A stretch of DNA of 64,000 nucleotides from Symsagittifera roscoffensis. Lineage: Eukaryota; Xenacoelomorpha; Acoela; Convolutidae. Positions 23,205-35,200 of the stretch are shown piece after piece. Both the position numbers and the translations under genes were made by a program. The notes beneath the pieces were generated by a model, which had not been told where the DNA came from, did not search any database, and was given only the letters and a program-made list of their open reading frames with translations. Positions within the stretch are counted from its first letter, which is position 1. Every line of letters begins with the position of its first letter. The DNA lies in contig NC_087062.1 of assembly GCF_963678635.1 (NCBI RefSeq), positions 28,296,833 to 28,360,832 of the forward strand, in the 5' to 3' direction.

Positions 23205-26200
23205 TTACGTGAGCATGACTGCGTCATACTGGACATTTGAGAAGTATGCTCCCCGCATAGCTCTTTTGACGTTTGAGGCGAATGTCTGCCTATTGGCCAG
23301 CAGGCACTCGGCAGCTTCTTTGTTCAAGGGATCTTCCGGATTTGGTTCCTGAACACAATGCAACACGCAAATAGTTAACTTACAAACTATTACACTAGAA
23401 GATTAAAAAAGCCTTGAAAACTAAAACTTAAGCAGTGGCGGATTCGATCCTACGACCAGAAGATTTAGAGTCCCCTGTCCTCGCATTTGCAATTGTTATC
23501 ACAATTATTATGATTGTTATCAAAAATTAACAACTTATATAATAAGAAAACGAGCTGATACGATAACTATCAATGTTAGCAATGTACATTAAAGATAATT
23601 GAGATATTCGAAATAATTTTACTAAAATGTTCAGAAAACAAAATGAAGCAATTAGTACAGCATAACTCTGCTATGACTTGAGAAAAAAACTAGTCCTCAA
23701 AGATAAGGAAAAGTTTCACAGTCATTTTCGAATAAGACTACAGACATACAGCAACAGATATACGGCAATAACTGTGATACTGTACTTACAAGAAATAAAT
23801 ATAGTAGTCCACAGACGACGTTGTTCACAGAGAGCACCGGTTTCCATTCCTCGCTAAAACATCAATACAAAATAAAGTCAGCATCAAATCCCATTAGTCC
23901 AAGATCTTGAGATGCTTCACTGCAACTGTATTAAGCTAGCCAACAAGCCGGTATGAAAACAAAAACATTGAACTTAAAAAAAAACAGAATCAAATGTTAA
24001 TAGATAAATTCTAACATTTCTCCGGCTTCGTGTAGTTAGCCTTCCATTGATACATGAATTTGAAATGAGCTTAGGAGAAAATCAAACGCCTAGCCGCAAA
24101 AAAAAATACATTTGAGCGTGAGTGAACAACAACTTATAGACTTTTTCCCGAACAACAGTTACCAAATTAAATCAAAGTTTACTTAGATCATTTAAAAAAA
24201 TGATGATCACCAACCGGAGAATATTAAGACAGACTTTGCCAGCAAGGTCAACATTTGGATGGTATATCTTTTGGGTGCAGAGCACTTTGGGCGGCTCGTG
24301 AGGATAGTCGTTGGGGATCTAAATCACAAACAACTTAATTAGCAAAAAACCAATATTAATTACCAATAATTGAATACTTAATGAAACGCAAAACCATTCC
24401 ACTCTAGAGAAGAATTTGTACCTTGCCCGACTGCTACATTGGATACTGCTCAAGATACATGTTAAAAACTGAACATATCAAGAAAAACTAACTCAAGACA
24501 AGAACAGCTAGATCCAGTGAAGGAAAGTAATTGTTCCGACTGTCGAAGAAAACTGAATATTTATGCTCGGTGTGGTGTGGTCAGTCAATTTATTCAGTCA
24601 ATTTTCACCGATCGAAATAAAAATTTTCAACACAAAATTTTTATACCCTATCGAAGATATCGACTTCCTGGGTTCAAATGTAAAAAGATTTTTCATCTCT
24701 AATTATTTTTTGTCAAGTTCTGGGGGTTTGAAAATTGCCAAATTTGCCATGTTCTGGACTAAATTATGCGCACTTTGAAGAGTTTCTTCTAAATTCTGAG
24801 AGCGTAACGCGAACTATTCATGCGTGGTGAATTATCCCGCACAACAAAATCGTTCCAAATTGATTTGAGGCTAATTGGTCGTATTAATTTCGTACGACTC
24901 AAAATTTTACACTTTGATATCGTCCAAAATGTATAGGTTTTCAAATTTTTTTTCCCAAAAACTATTCGACATGATTTAAGGGACAGTCAGGCTTTTCCCT
25001 GATATACGAGCAGTCTTATTTGTATTACATTTTTTTACTTCAAAAACTATTCACCTCAAGATTTCTTACAGGTTGCTAAACTTTACACAGAGCTGCAACA
25101 CTAGTTCAAAAAGGCAAAAGTAAAGACATATAGAAGAAAAATAGGAATTGAAAAAAAAATTGTAACATCTTCCGGAACCAAACCGCCGACCTGGAGACAA
25201 GTATAGCATCCTACCATCTCTGACATATTGTCTTCAAACGAGTAATAACAGCCACCCTAAAAGCGTACCGGAACACATGCTATTAAAATGCCAAGGCTGC
25301 GCAATCCTCCCATTTTAAATGAGTTGGGTCAGAAAAAGGTGGATTCAAAATAACATTTCACTCTCTAGTTCGCATATGCAATAAAGGTGTAAGAAGACTG
25401 CTCGTATCAAGGCAAAGCCCTGAATGCTCCGACTGCCCTTTAATTTATCTCGATTAGTTTTTTGTAAATCAAATTTTGGAACTAAATGAAGTTTAGGCTG
25501 ATATTATCAAAATTAGGTGTTGCAATTTGAGTCGTGCATGGAGTTATTACAAATTAGCTGCCTTATTTAATTTGGAACGATTTTCTAGTCCGGGTTAATA
25601 AAACACGCAGTTTTACACACACTCACGGCAAGTTTTTCTATAGTGGTATGAACACTCGGCTGGCCTCATGCAGCTCACGAGATCGATCCCCCGAGGAACC
25701 AGAGAATAAAAAAACCTCAAGCGTATATGCTCCGCATTTTTTCAAAAGCCAGAACAATTAACTGTCATAATCTTATACATGCTAGTTACAGGCAGCAAAA
25801 ATTTTGGTAAACCAGATTGTTTCGCGACACTATCCAACTTCAACTAACAAACATTTACGAGCCTCGAAAACTAGGGGATCCCAAAGACTACAACCACAAC
25901 CACAGTTATTTTGCAGTGCTCTAGTAAGAGGCAGCTATAATGGAAGAAAAAAACAAGAACCTAAAAATTACTACTGAAAAATTTCATAGCACATGCTTCG
26001 CATCACTTGAGATACAAAATTACATGCCACAAGTATAGCTTTAAAAATTTATGGAAAAAAATTTTTCTTTCAAAAAACTTCACAATACAAGAATGGAAAA
26101 AATGGCAAATTTTTTTTTCGAAGAATAGCGAAAAAAAATTTCGCGCCGCAATAATGGCATTTATACATTTTTCTTATGATTGTAATCAGAAAGAACGAAT

Positions 26201-29200
26201 TCAAAAAAATTGAGACATACTGCCACTCATTACCTCTTTTGAAATTGAGAAAACGAAAACAATCGAAAAAAACACTGCCGAAAACTTTGTTGGAACTCAA
26301 TTACTTACACCATTGCCCGAAAACAATGAACGTTTTTGAATGACATTGAATTTTTGCGTAGTGGAAACTAAGCCGATAAAAATCGAACAGACAAACAATA
26401 GCCATGCACATAAATTTCGCCACAAGGAAAATTTTACGTCTACAAAAAAGACAGCGCATGACCAGATTTGATCCCATGATTTGTGACGTTGCGAGCCTGA
26501 ACGTTATATATGCAAAACAGGCCTAATTGATACCACGATCTTGATTACTAATTAAGTAAGCAGACCAATTGATTTTGTTTAACTAGTTGTTTACCCGAAA
26601 AAAGTCATTGCCATTTGCTAATGCCTGCTAATCGCAACCGTAAATACATTTGTATAATGATATCTTAGGCTCAACCGTTTTTTGAAATATAAAACATGAA
26701 ATTAATGCTAGATTTTAAGCCCTACTAGTGGACCCACTACAGCTAAAACTGCGCCTGAAAAATAACATATATTTAGATCGTTAATGGAAAAATCTCTGGA
26801 ACGATTCAGATAATTGCAGTATCAGAATAATCAAATGGCTGGCTGAATGAACAGACGCATGAATGAATGGACTGATGGATCGCTGAATGTACGACTGAAA
26901 AGATGGATGCAGCTTTGGATAACTGGACGAATGCATGCGTGGATGGACGAATAATTGACCCAACGGATGGTTGGATCGATGAATGGCTGGTTGGGTGGAT
27001 GGTTACAAAGATTTTTAGATGGATCGATAATGGACTGCTAGAAAATAAGCTTGAAAGATTTCTGGTTGGGTGGATGCACGTTGAATGCCTTGATGCATGG
27101 ATAGATTGATGGCTTGAAGAGTATGCATGTTGACTGGATGCGTGGCTAGCTGAAATTATAAACGTAGAGTGCCTAGCTGGATTTCTGGTTGGATGGATGG
27201 CTAGCTAAATCGATGGCTATATGGTTAAAATAACGGATGAATGAATGTTTCCATGCATGGATGGTCGGATAGACTGCTGGGGGACTATATGGATGAATGA
27301 ATGGTCCGATGGATGACTTGGAGGAAGGATGGACGATTTGATGGATGGATGGCTGGATCGCCTGCAGGCTTTGCACAGTCTTGCCTTGCGCTGTCCCCCC
27401 TCCCCCCGGCCTTACCCTAATCTGTCCCTTTATGCGCTGCTTTGCTTTGCTTTGTCCAGCCTTGCCTTGAACTTTTTGTGCCTTGCCTTGTCTTGCCCTT
27501 CCTAGGGCTGCCTTGCTTACACTGCCACGTTCATCCTTGCCTTACCTTACTTACCCTTCGCGGCCTTGCTTTGCTGTCTTGCCTTGCGCTTCCCTGCTTG
27601 GCATTGCACTGCCCTGCCTCGGGCCTCTGGTTGATGAAAAATTAGGAAGTTTTAGAAACAAAACTATATCTCAAAGTAAAAGGTATTCTCATATTTTCAT
27701 TCTAAACTCAATATTCTTTCGGAGCTCGGAAGTTACAAATACAAACAAAAAACATGCAAACCTAAAAATTTTTTATCTATTAAGATAAATCTAGAACTGC
27801 TTACAAAACTTGAATTCTCGAATTTGGATCGATGGCTGGCTGGATGCCAATTTGACTAAATGAATACCTGAATGGCTCGCTCGCAAGATGATTGGATGGC
27901 TCGCCTGCAGGCTTTGCGCAGTCCTGCCTTGCGCTGTTCTCCTCGGCCTTGCCCTTATCTATCCTTTTATGCGCTGCTTTGCTTTGCATTGTCCAGTCTT
28001 GTCTTGACCTTCATTTTTGTGCCTTGCCTTGTCTGACAATGTCTCTTGCCCTTTCTAGGGTTGCCTTGCTTTGCTGCCTTGCCACTCCTTACCTTGCACC
28101 GCCCTGCCCTACCTCGGGCTTCCTTGCCTTGCGCTTTGCTTTGCCCCTGCTTGCGCCGCCCTCTCCCTCTTTGCACCATAGTGCATTTAGCTGCCCAGCC
28201 CATCTTTCTTCAGTCCGGACTTGACCTGCCCAGCCTTGCGCTGCAGTCTTGACGCAGCCTGTCTTAAGCTAAGCTGCGTTGTCTTACCTATCGCTGTCAT
28301 GCTTTGCGCTGCGCTGCGCTGCTTGTCATTGCACTGCCCTGCCTCGGCCTTCCCTGCCTAGCGTTAACATGCTTTGGACTTCCTTACCTCGCACTGCCCT
28401 GCCCCGAAAACTTCGTTGGAAATCAATTACTTACACCATTGCCCGAAAACAATGAACGTTTTTGAATGACATTGAATTTTTGCGTAGTGGAAACTAAGCC
28501 GATAAAAATCGAACAGACAAACAATAGCCATGCACATAAATTTCGCCACGGAAAATTTTACGTCTACAAAAAAGACAGCGCATGACCAGATTTGATCCCA
28601 TGATTTGTGACGTTGCGAGCCTGAACGTTATATATGCAAAACAGGCCTAATTGATACCACGATCTTGATTACTAATTAAGTAAGCAGACCAATTGATTTT
28701 GTTTAACTAGTTGTTTACCCGAAAAAAGTCATTGCCATTTGCTAATGCCTGCTAATCGCAACCGTAAATACATTTGTATAATGATATCTTAGGCTCAACC
28801 GTTTTTTGAAATATAAAACATGAAACTAATGCTAGATTTTAAGCCTTACCAGTGGACCCACTACAGCTAAAACTGCGCCTGAAAAATAACATATATTTAG
28901 ATCGTTAATGGAAAAATCTCTGGAACGATTCAGATAATGCAGTATCAGGTTAATCAAATGGCTAGCTGAATGAACAGACGCATGAATGAATGGACTGATG
29001 GATCGCTGAATGTACGACTGAAAAGATGGATGCAGCTTTGGATAACTGGACGAATGCATGCGTGGATGGACGAATAATTGACACAACGGATGGTTGGATC
29101 GATGAATGGCTGGTTGGGTGGATGGTTACAAAGATTGTTAGATGGATCGATAATGGACTGCTAGAAAATAAGCTTGAAAGATTTCTGGTTGGGTGGATGC

Positions 29201-32200
29201 ACGTTGAATGCCTTGATGCATGGATAGATTGATGGCTTGAAGAGTATGCATGTTGACTGGATGCGTGGCTAGCTGAAAGTATAAACGTAGAGTGCCTAGC
29301 TGGATTTCTGGTTGGATGGATGGCTAGCTAAATCGATGGCTATATGGTTAAAATAACGGATGAATGAATGTTTCCATGCATGGATGGTCGGATAGACTGC
29401 TGGGGGACTATATGGATGAATGAATGGTCCGATGGATGACTTGGAGGAAGGATGGACGATTTGATGAATGGATGGCTGGATCGCCTGCAGGCTTTGCACA
29501 GTCTTGCCTTGCGCTGTCCCCCCTCCCCCCGGCCTTACCCTAATCTGTCCCTTTATGCGCTGCTTTGCTTTGTCCAGCCTTGCCTTGAACTTTTTGTGCC
29601 TTGCCTTGTCTTGCCCTTCCTAGGGCTGCCTTACTTACACTGCCATGTCCATCCTTGCCTTACCTTACTTACCCTTCGCGGCCTTGCTTTGCTGTCTTGC
29701 CTTGCGCTTCCCTGCTTGGCATTGCACTGTCCTGCCTCGGGCTTCCCTGCCTTGCGCTAACAAGCTTTGGACTTCCTTAACTCGCGCTGCCCTGGCCCCC
29801 CAGCCTCCAACTGCTCACCTAACTTGGCCTTGTTCATCCTTAGCCTACCTTGCGCTGCCATCTTGACTTGCGCTAGTTTGCCTTGCATTCATAACTGGAA
29901 AATTAACAAGCTTAAGCATGGCGAAAAAAAGTGGAACTTAATTATAATTGCAGACAGAAAAAATAACAAAAGATAATTAATAGATAGATAAAATGACCAC
30001 ATACAATTTGGTACATTATGAAAAACTTTATTATTATACGTATAAAAAAACTTGATTATCGTCTCGAAAACAAAAAACCACCGAGCAAGTTATTAAAACA
30101 GTTCTTAATAGGCAGTTTCATTACCAGCACAAAACAAAGATCTCACGTTTTCGAAGTCTCATGCCTTTTCTTCCCATATGAGAACAAATATTAGTTTTTG
30201 AGATGTATTGGTTGATGAAAAATTAAGAAGTTTTAGAAACAAAACTATATCTCAAAGTAAAAGGTATTCTCATATTTTCATTCTAAACTCAATATTCTTT
30301 CGGAGCTCGGAAGTTACAAATACAAACAAAAAACATGCAAACCTAAAAATTTTCGAAACGTTTTTATCTATTAAGATAAATCTAGAACTGCTTGCAAAAC
30401 TTGAATTCTCGAATTTGGATCGATGGCTGGCTGGATGCCAATTTGACTAAATGAATGCCTGAATGGCTCGCTCGCAAGCTGATTGGATGGCTCGCCTGCA
30501 GGCTTTGCGCAGTCCTGCCTTGCGCTGTCCTCCTCGGCCTTGCCCTTATCTATCCTTTTATGCGCTGCTTTGCTTTGCATTGTCCAGTCTTGTCTTGACC
30601 TTCATTTTTGTGCCTTGCCTTGTCTGACAATGTCTCTTGCCCTTTCTAGGGTTGCCTTGCTTTGCTGCCTTGCCACTCCTTACCTTGCACCGCCCTGCCC
30701 TACCTCGGGCTTCCTTGCCTTGCGCTTTGCCCCTGCTTGCGCCGCCCTCTCCCTCTTTGCACCATAGTGCATTTAGCTGCCCAGCCCATCTTTCTTCAGT
30801 CCGGACTTGACCTGCACAGCCTTGCGCTGCAGTCTTGACGCAGCCTGTCTTAAGCTAAGCTGCGTTGTCTTACCTATCGCTGTCATGCTTTGCGCTGCGC
30901 TGCTTGTCATTGCACTGCCCTGCCTCGGGCTTCCCTGCCTTGCGTTAACATGCTTTGGACTTCCTTACCTCGCACTGCCCTGCCCCGCTCAGCCTCTAAC
31001 TGCTCACCTAATTTGGCCTTGCTCATCCTTAGCCTACCTTGCGCTGCCGCCTTGACTTGCGCTAGTTTGCCTTACATTAAACCATGCATTCATCAACTGG
31101 AAAATCAACAAGCTTAAGCATGGCGAAAAACGTGGAACTTATATATAATTGCAGATAGAAAAAATAACAAAAAATAATTGATAGATAGATAAAATGACCA
31201 CGTACATTTTGCTACATTATGAAAAACTTTATTATTATACGTAGAAAAACTTTATTATCGTCTCGAAAACAAAAAAGCACCAAGCAAGTTATTGAAACAG
31301 TTCTTAATGTGCAATTTTAATACCAGCATCAGAAAAAAAGCACTCATATTTTCGATTTCTCATGCCTTTTCTTCTAATGTGAGAACACCTATTCGTTTTT
31401 GAGATATATTGGTTGATGAAAAAATTAGGAAATTTAAGAAACCAAACTATATCTCAAAGTAAAAGGTTTCTCATATTTTCATTCTAACCTCAATATTCTA
31501 TAGGAGCTCGGAAGTTACAAATATAAACAAAAAACATGCAAACCTAAAAAGTTTCGAAAAGTTTTTATCTATTAAGATAAATCTAGAACTGCTTACAAAA
31601 CTTGAATTCTCGAATTTGGATCGATGGCTGGCTGGATGCCAAGTTGCCTAAATGAATGCCTGAATGGCTCGCTCGCAAGCTGATTGGATGGCTCGCCTGC
31701 AGGCTTTGGGCAGTCCTGCCTTGCGCTGTCCTCCTCGGCCTTGCCCTAATCTATCCTTTTATGCGCTGCTTTGCTTTGCATTGTCCAGTCTTGTCTTGAC
31801 CTTCATTTTTGTGCCTTGCCTTGTCTGACAATGTCTCTTGCCCTTTCTAGGGTTGCCTTGCTTTGCTGCCTTGTCACTCCTTACCTTGCACCGCCCTGCC
31901 CTACCTCGGGCTTCTTTGCCTTGCGCTTTGCCCCTGCTTGCGCTGCCCTCTCCCTCTTTGCACCATAGTGCATTTAGCTGCCCTGCGCATCTTTCTTCAG
32001 TCCGGACTTGACCTGCCCAGCCTTACGCTGCAGTCTTGACGCAGCCTGTCTTATGCTTAGCTGCGTTGTCTTACCTATCGCTGTCATGCCTTGCGCTGCG
32101 CTGCTTGTCATTGCACTGCCCTGCCTCGGGCTTCCCTGCCTTGCGTTAACATGCTTTGGACTTCCTTACCTCGAACTGCCCTGCCCCGCTCAGCCTCTAA

Positions 32201-35200
32201 CTGCTCACCTAATTTGGCCTTGCTCATCCGTAGCCTACCTTGCGCTGCCGCCTTGACTTGCGCTAGTTTGCCTTACATTAAGCCATGCATTCATCAACTG
32301 GAAAATCAACAAGCTTAAGCATGGCGAAAAACGTGGAACTTAAAAATAATTGCAGATAGAAAAAATAACAAAAAATAATTGATAGATAGATAAAATGACC
32401 ACGAACATTTTGCTACATTATGAAAAACTTTATTATTATACGTAGAAAAACTTTATTATCGTCTCGAAAACAAAAAAGCACCAAGCAAGTTATTGAAACA
32501 GTTCTTAATGTGCAATTTTAATACCAGCATCAGAAAAAAAAAGCACTCACATTTTCGATTTCTCATGCCTTTTCTTCTAATGTGAGAACACCTATTCGTT
32601 TTTAAGATATATTGGTTGATGAAAAAATTAGGAAATTTAAGAAACCAAACTATACCTCAAAGTAAAAGGTTTCTCATATTTTCATTCTAACCTCAATATT
32701 CTATAGGAGCTCGGAAATGACAAATATAAAGAAAAAACATGCAAACCTAAAAATTTTCGAAAAGTTTTTATCTATTAAGATAAATCTAGAACTGCTTACA
32801 AAACTTGAATTCTCGAATTTGGATCGATGGCTGGCTGGATGCCAAGTTGACTAAAGGAATGCCTGAACGGCTCGCTCGCAAGCTGATTGGATGGCTCGCC
32901 TGCAGGCTTTGCGAAGTCCTGCCTTGCGCTGTCCTCCTCGGCCTTGCCCTAATCTATCTTTTTATGCGCTGCTTTGCTTTGCATTGTCCAGTCTTATCTT
33001 GACCTTCATTTTTGTGCCTTGCCTTGTCTGACAATGTCTCTTGCCCTTTCTAGGGCTGCCTTGCTTTGCTGCCTTGCCACTCCTTACCTTGCACCGCCCT
33101 GCCCTGCCTCGGGCTTCCTTGCCTTGCGCTTTGCTTTGCCCCTGCTTGCGCTGCCCTCTCCCTCTTTGCACCATAGTTCATTTAGCTGCCATGCCCATCT
33201 TTCTTCAGTCCGGACTTGACCTGCCCAGCCTTACGCTGCAGTCTTGACGCAGCCTGTCTTAAGCTAAGCTGCGTTGTCTTACCTATCGCTGTCATGCCTT
33301 GCGCTGCGCTGCTTGTCATTGCACTGCCCTGCCTCGGGCTTCCCTGCCTTGCGTTAACATGCTTTGGACTTCCTTACCTCGAACTGCCCTGCCCCGCTCA
33401 GCCTCTAACTGCTCACCTAATTTGGCCTTGCTCATCCTTAGCCTACCTTGCGCTGCCGGCTTGACTTGCGCTAGTTTGCCTTACATTAAGCCATGCATTC
33501 ATCAACTGGAAAATCAACAAGCTTAAGCATGGCAAAAAACGTGGAACTTAAAAATAATTGCAGATAGAAAAAATAACAAAAAATAATTGATAGATAGATA
33601 AAATGACCACGAACATTTTGCTACATTATGAAAAACTTTATTATTATACGTAGAAAAACTTTATTATCGTCTCGAAAACAAAAAAGCACCAAGCAAGTTA
33701 TTGAAACAGTTCTTAATGTGCAATTTTAATACCAGCATCAGAAAAAAAGCACTCACATTTTCGATTTCTCATGCCTTTTCTTCTAATGTGAGAACACCTA
33801 TTCGTTTTTAAGATATATTGGTTGATGAAAAAATTAGGAAATTTAAGAAACCAAACTATATCTCAAAGTAAAAGGTTTCTCATATTTTCATTCTAACCTC
33901 AATATTCTATAGGAGCTCGGAAATGACAAATATAAAGAAAAAACATGCAAACCTAAAAATTTTCGAAAAGTTTTTATCTATTAAGATAAATCTAGAACTG
34001 CTTACAAAACTTGAATTCTCGAATTCGGATCGATGGCTGGCTGGATGCCAAGTTGACTAAATGAATGCCTGAATGGCTCGCTCGCAAGCTGATTGGATGG
34101 CTCGCCTGCAGGCTTTGCGAAGTCCTGCCTTGCGCTGTCCTCCTCGGCCTTGCCCTAATCTATCCTTTTATGCGCTGCTTTGCTTTGCATTGTCCAGTCT
34201 TATCTTGACCTTCATTTTTGTGCCTTGCCTTGTCTGACAATGTCTCTTGCCCTTTCTAGGGCTGCCTTGCTTTGCTGCCTTGCCACTCCTTACCTTGCAC
34301 CAACCTGCCCTGCCTCGGGCTTCCTTGCCTTGCGCTTTGCATTGCCCCTGCTTGCGCTGCCCTCTCCCTCTTTGCACCATAGTGCATTTAGCTGCCCTGC
34401 CCATCTTTCTTCAGTCCGGACTTGACCTGCCCAGCCTTGCGCTGCAGTCTTGACGCAGCCTGTCTTAAGCTAAGCTGCGTTGTCTTACCTATCGCTGTCA
34501 TGCCTTGCGCTGCGCTGCTTGTCATTGCACTGCCCTGCCTCGCGCTTCCCTGCCTTGCGTTAACATGCTTTGGACTTCCTTACCTCGCACTGCCCTGCCC
34601 CGCTCAGCCTCTAACTGCTCACCTAATTTGGCCTTGCTCATCCTTAGCCTACCTTGCGCTGCCGCCTTGACTTGCGCTAGTTTGCCTTACATTAAACCAT
34701 GCATTCATCAACTGGAAAATCAACAAGCTTAAGCATGGCGAAAAACGTGGAACTTAAATATAACTGCAGATAGAAAAAATAACAAAAGATAATTGATAGA
34801 TAGATAAAATGACCACGTACATTTTGCTACATTATGAAAAACTTTATTATTATACGTAGAAAAACTTTATTATCGTCTCGAAAACAAAAAAGCACCAAGC
34901 AAGTTATTGAAACAGTTCTTAATGTGCAATTTTAATACCAGCATCAGAAAAAAAGCACTCACATTTTCGATTTCTCATGCCTTTTCTTCTAATGTGAGAA
35001 CACCTATTCGTTTTTGAGATATATTGGTTGATGAAAAAATTAGGAAATCTATATCTCAAAGTAAAAGGTTTCTCATATTTTCATTCTAACCTCAATATTC
35101 TATAGGATCTCGGAAATGACAAATATAAACAAAAAAACATGCAAGCCCAAAAATTTTCGGAAAGTTTTTATCTATTAATATAAATCTAGAACTGCTTACA

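Noticed and set aside
27442-34732. Many open frames of 65-110 codons rich in Leu, Ala, Pro and Cys in the satellite
   Set aside because: They recur with the 1.2-kb monomer, occur on both strands, start at arbitrary positions and are translations of TGCCTTGC-type simple DNA.
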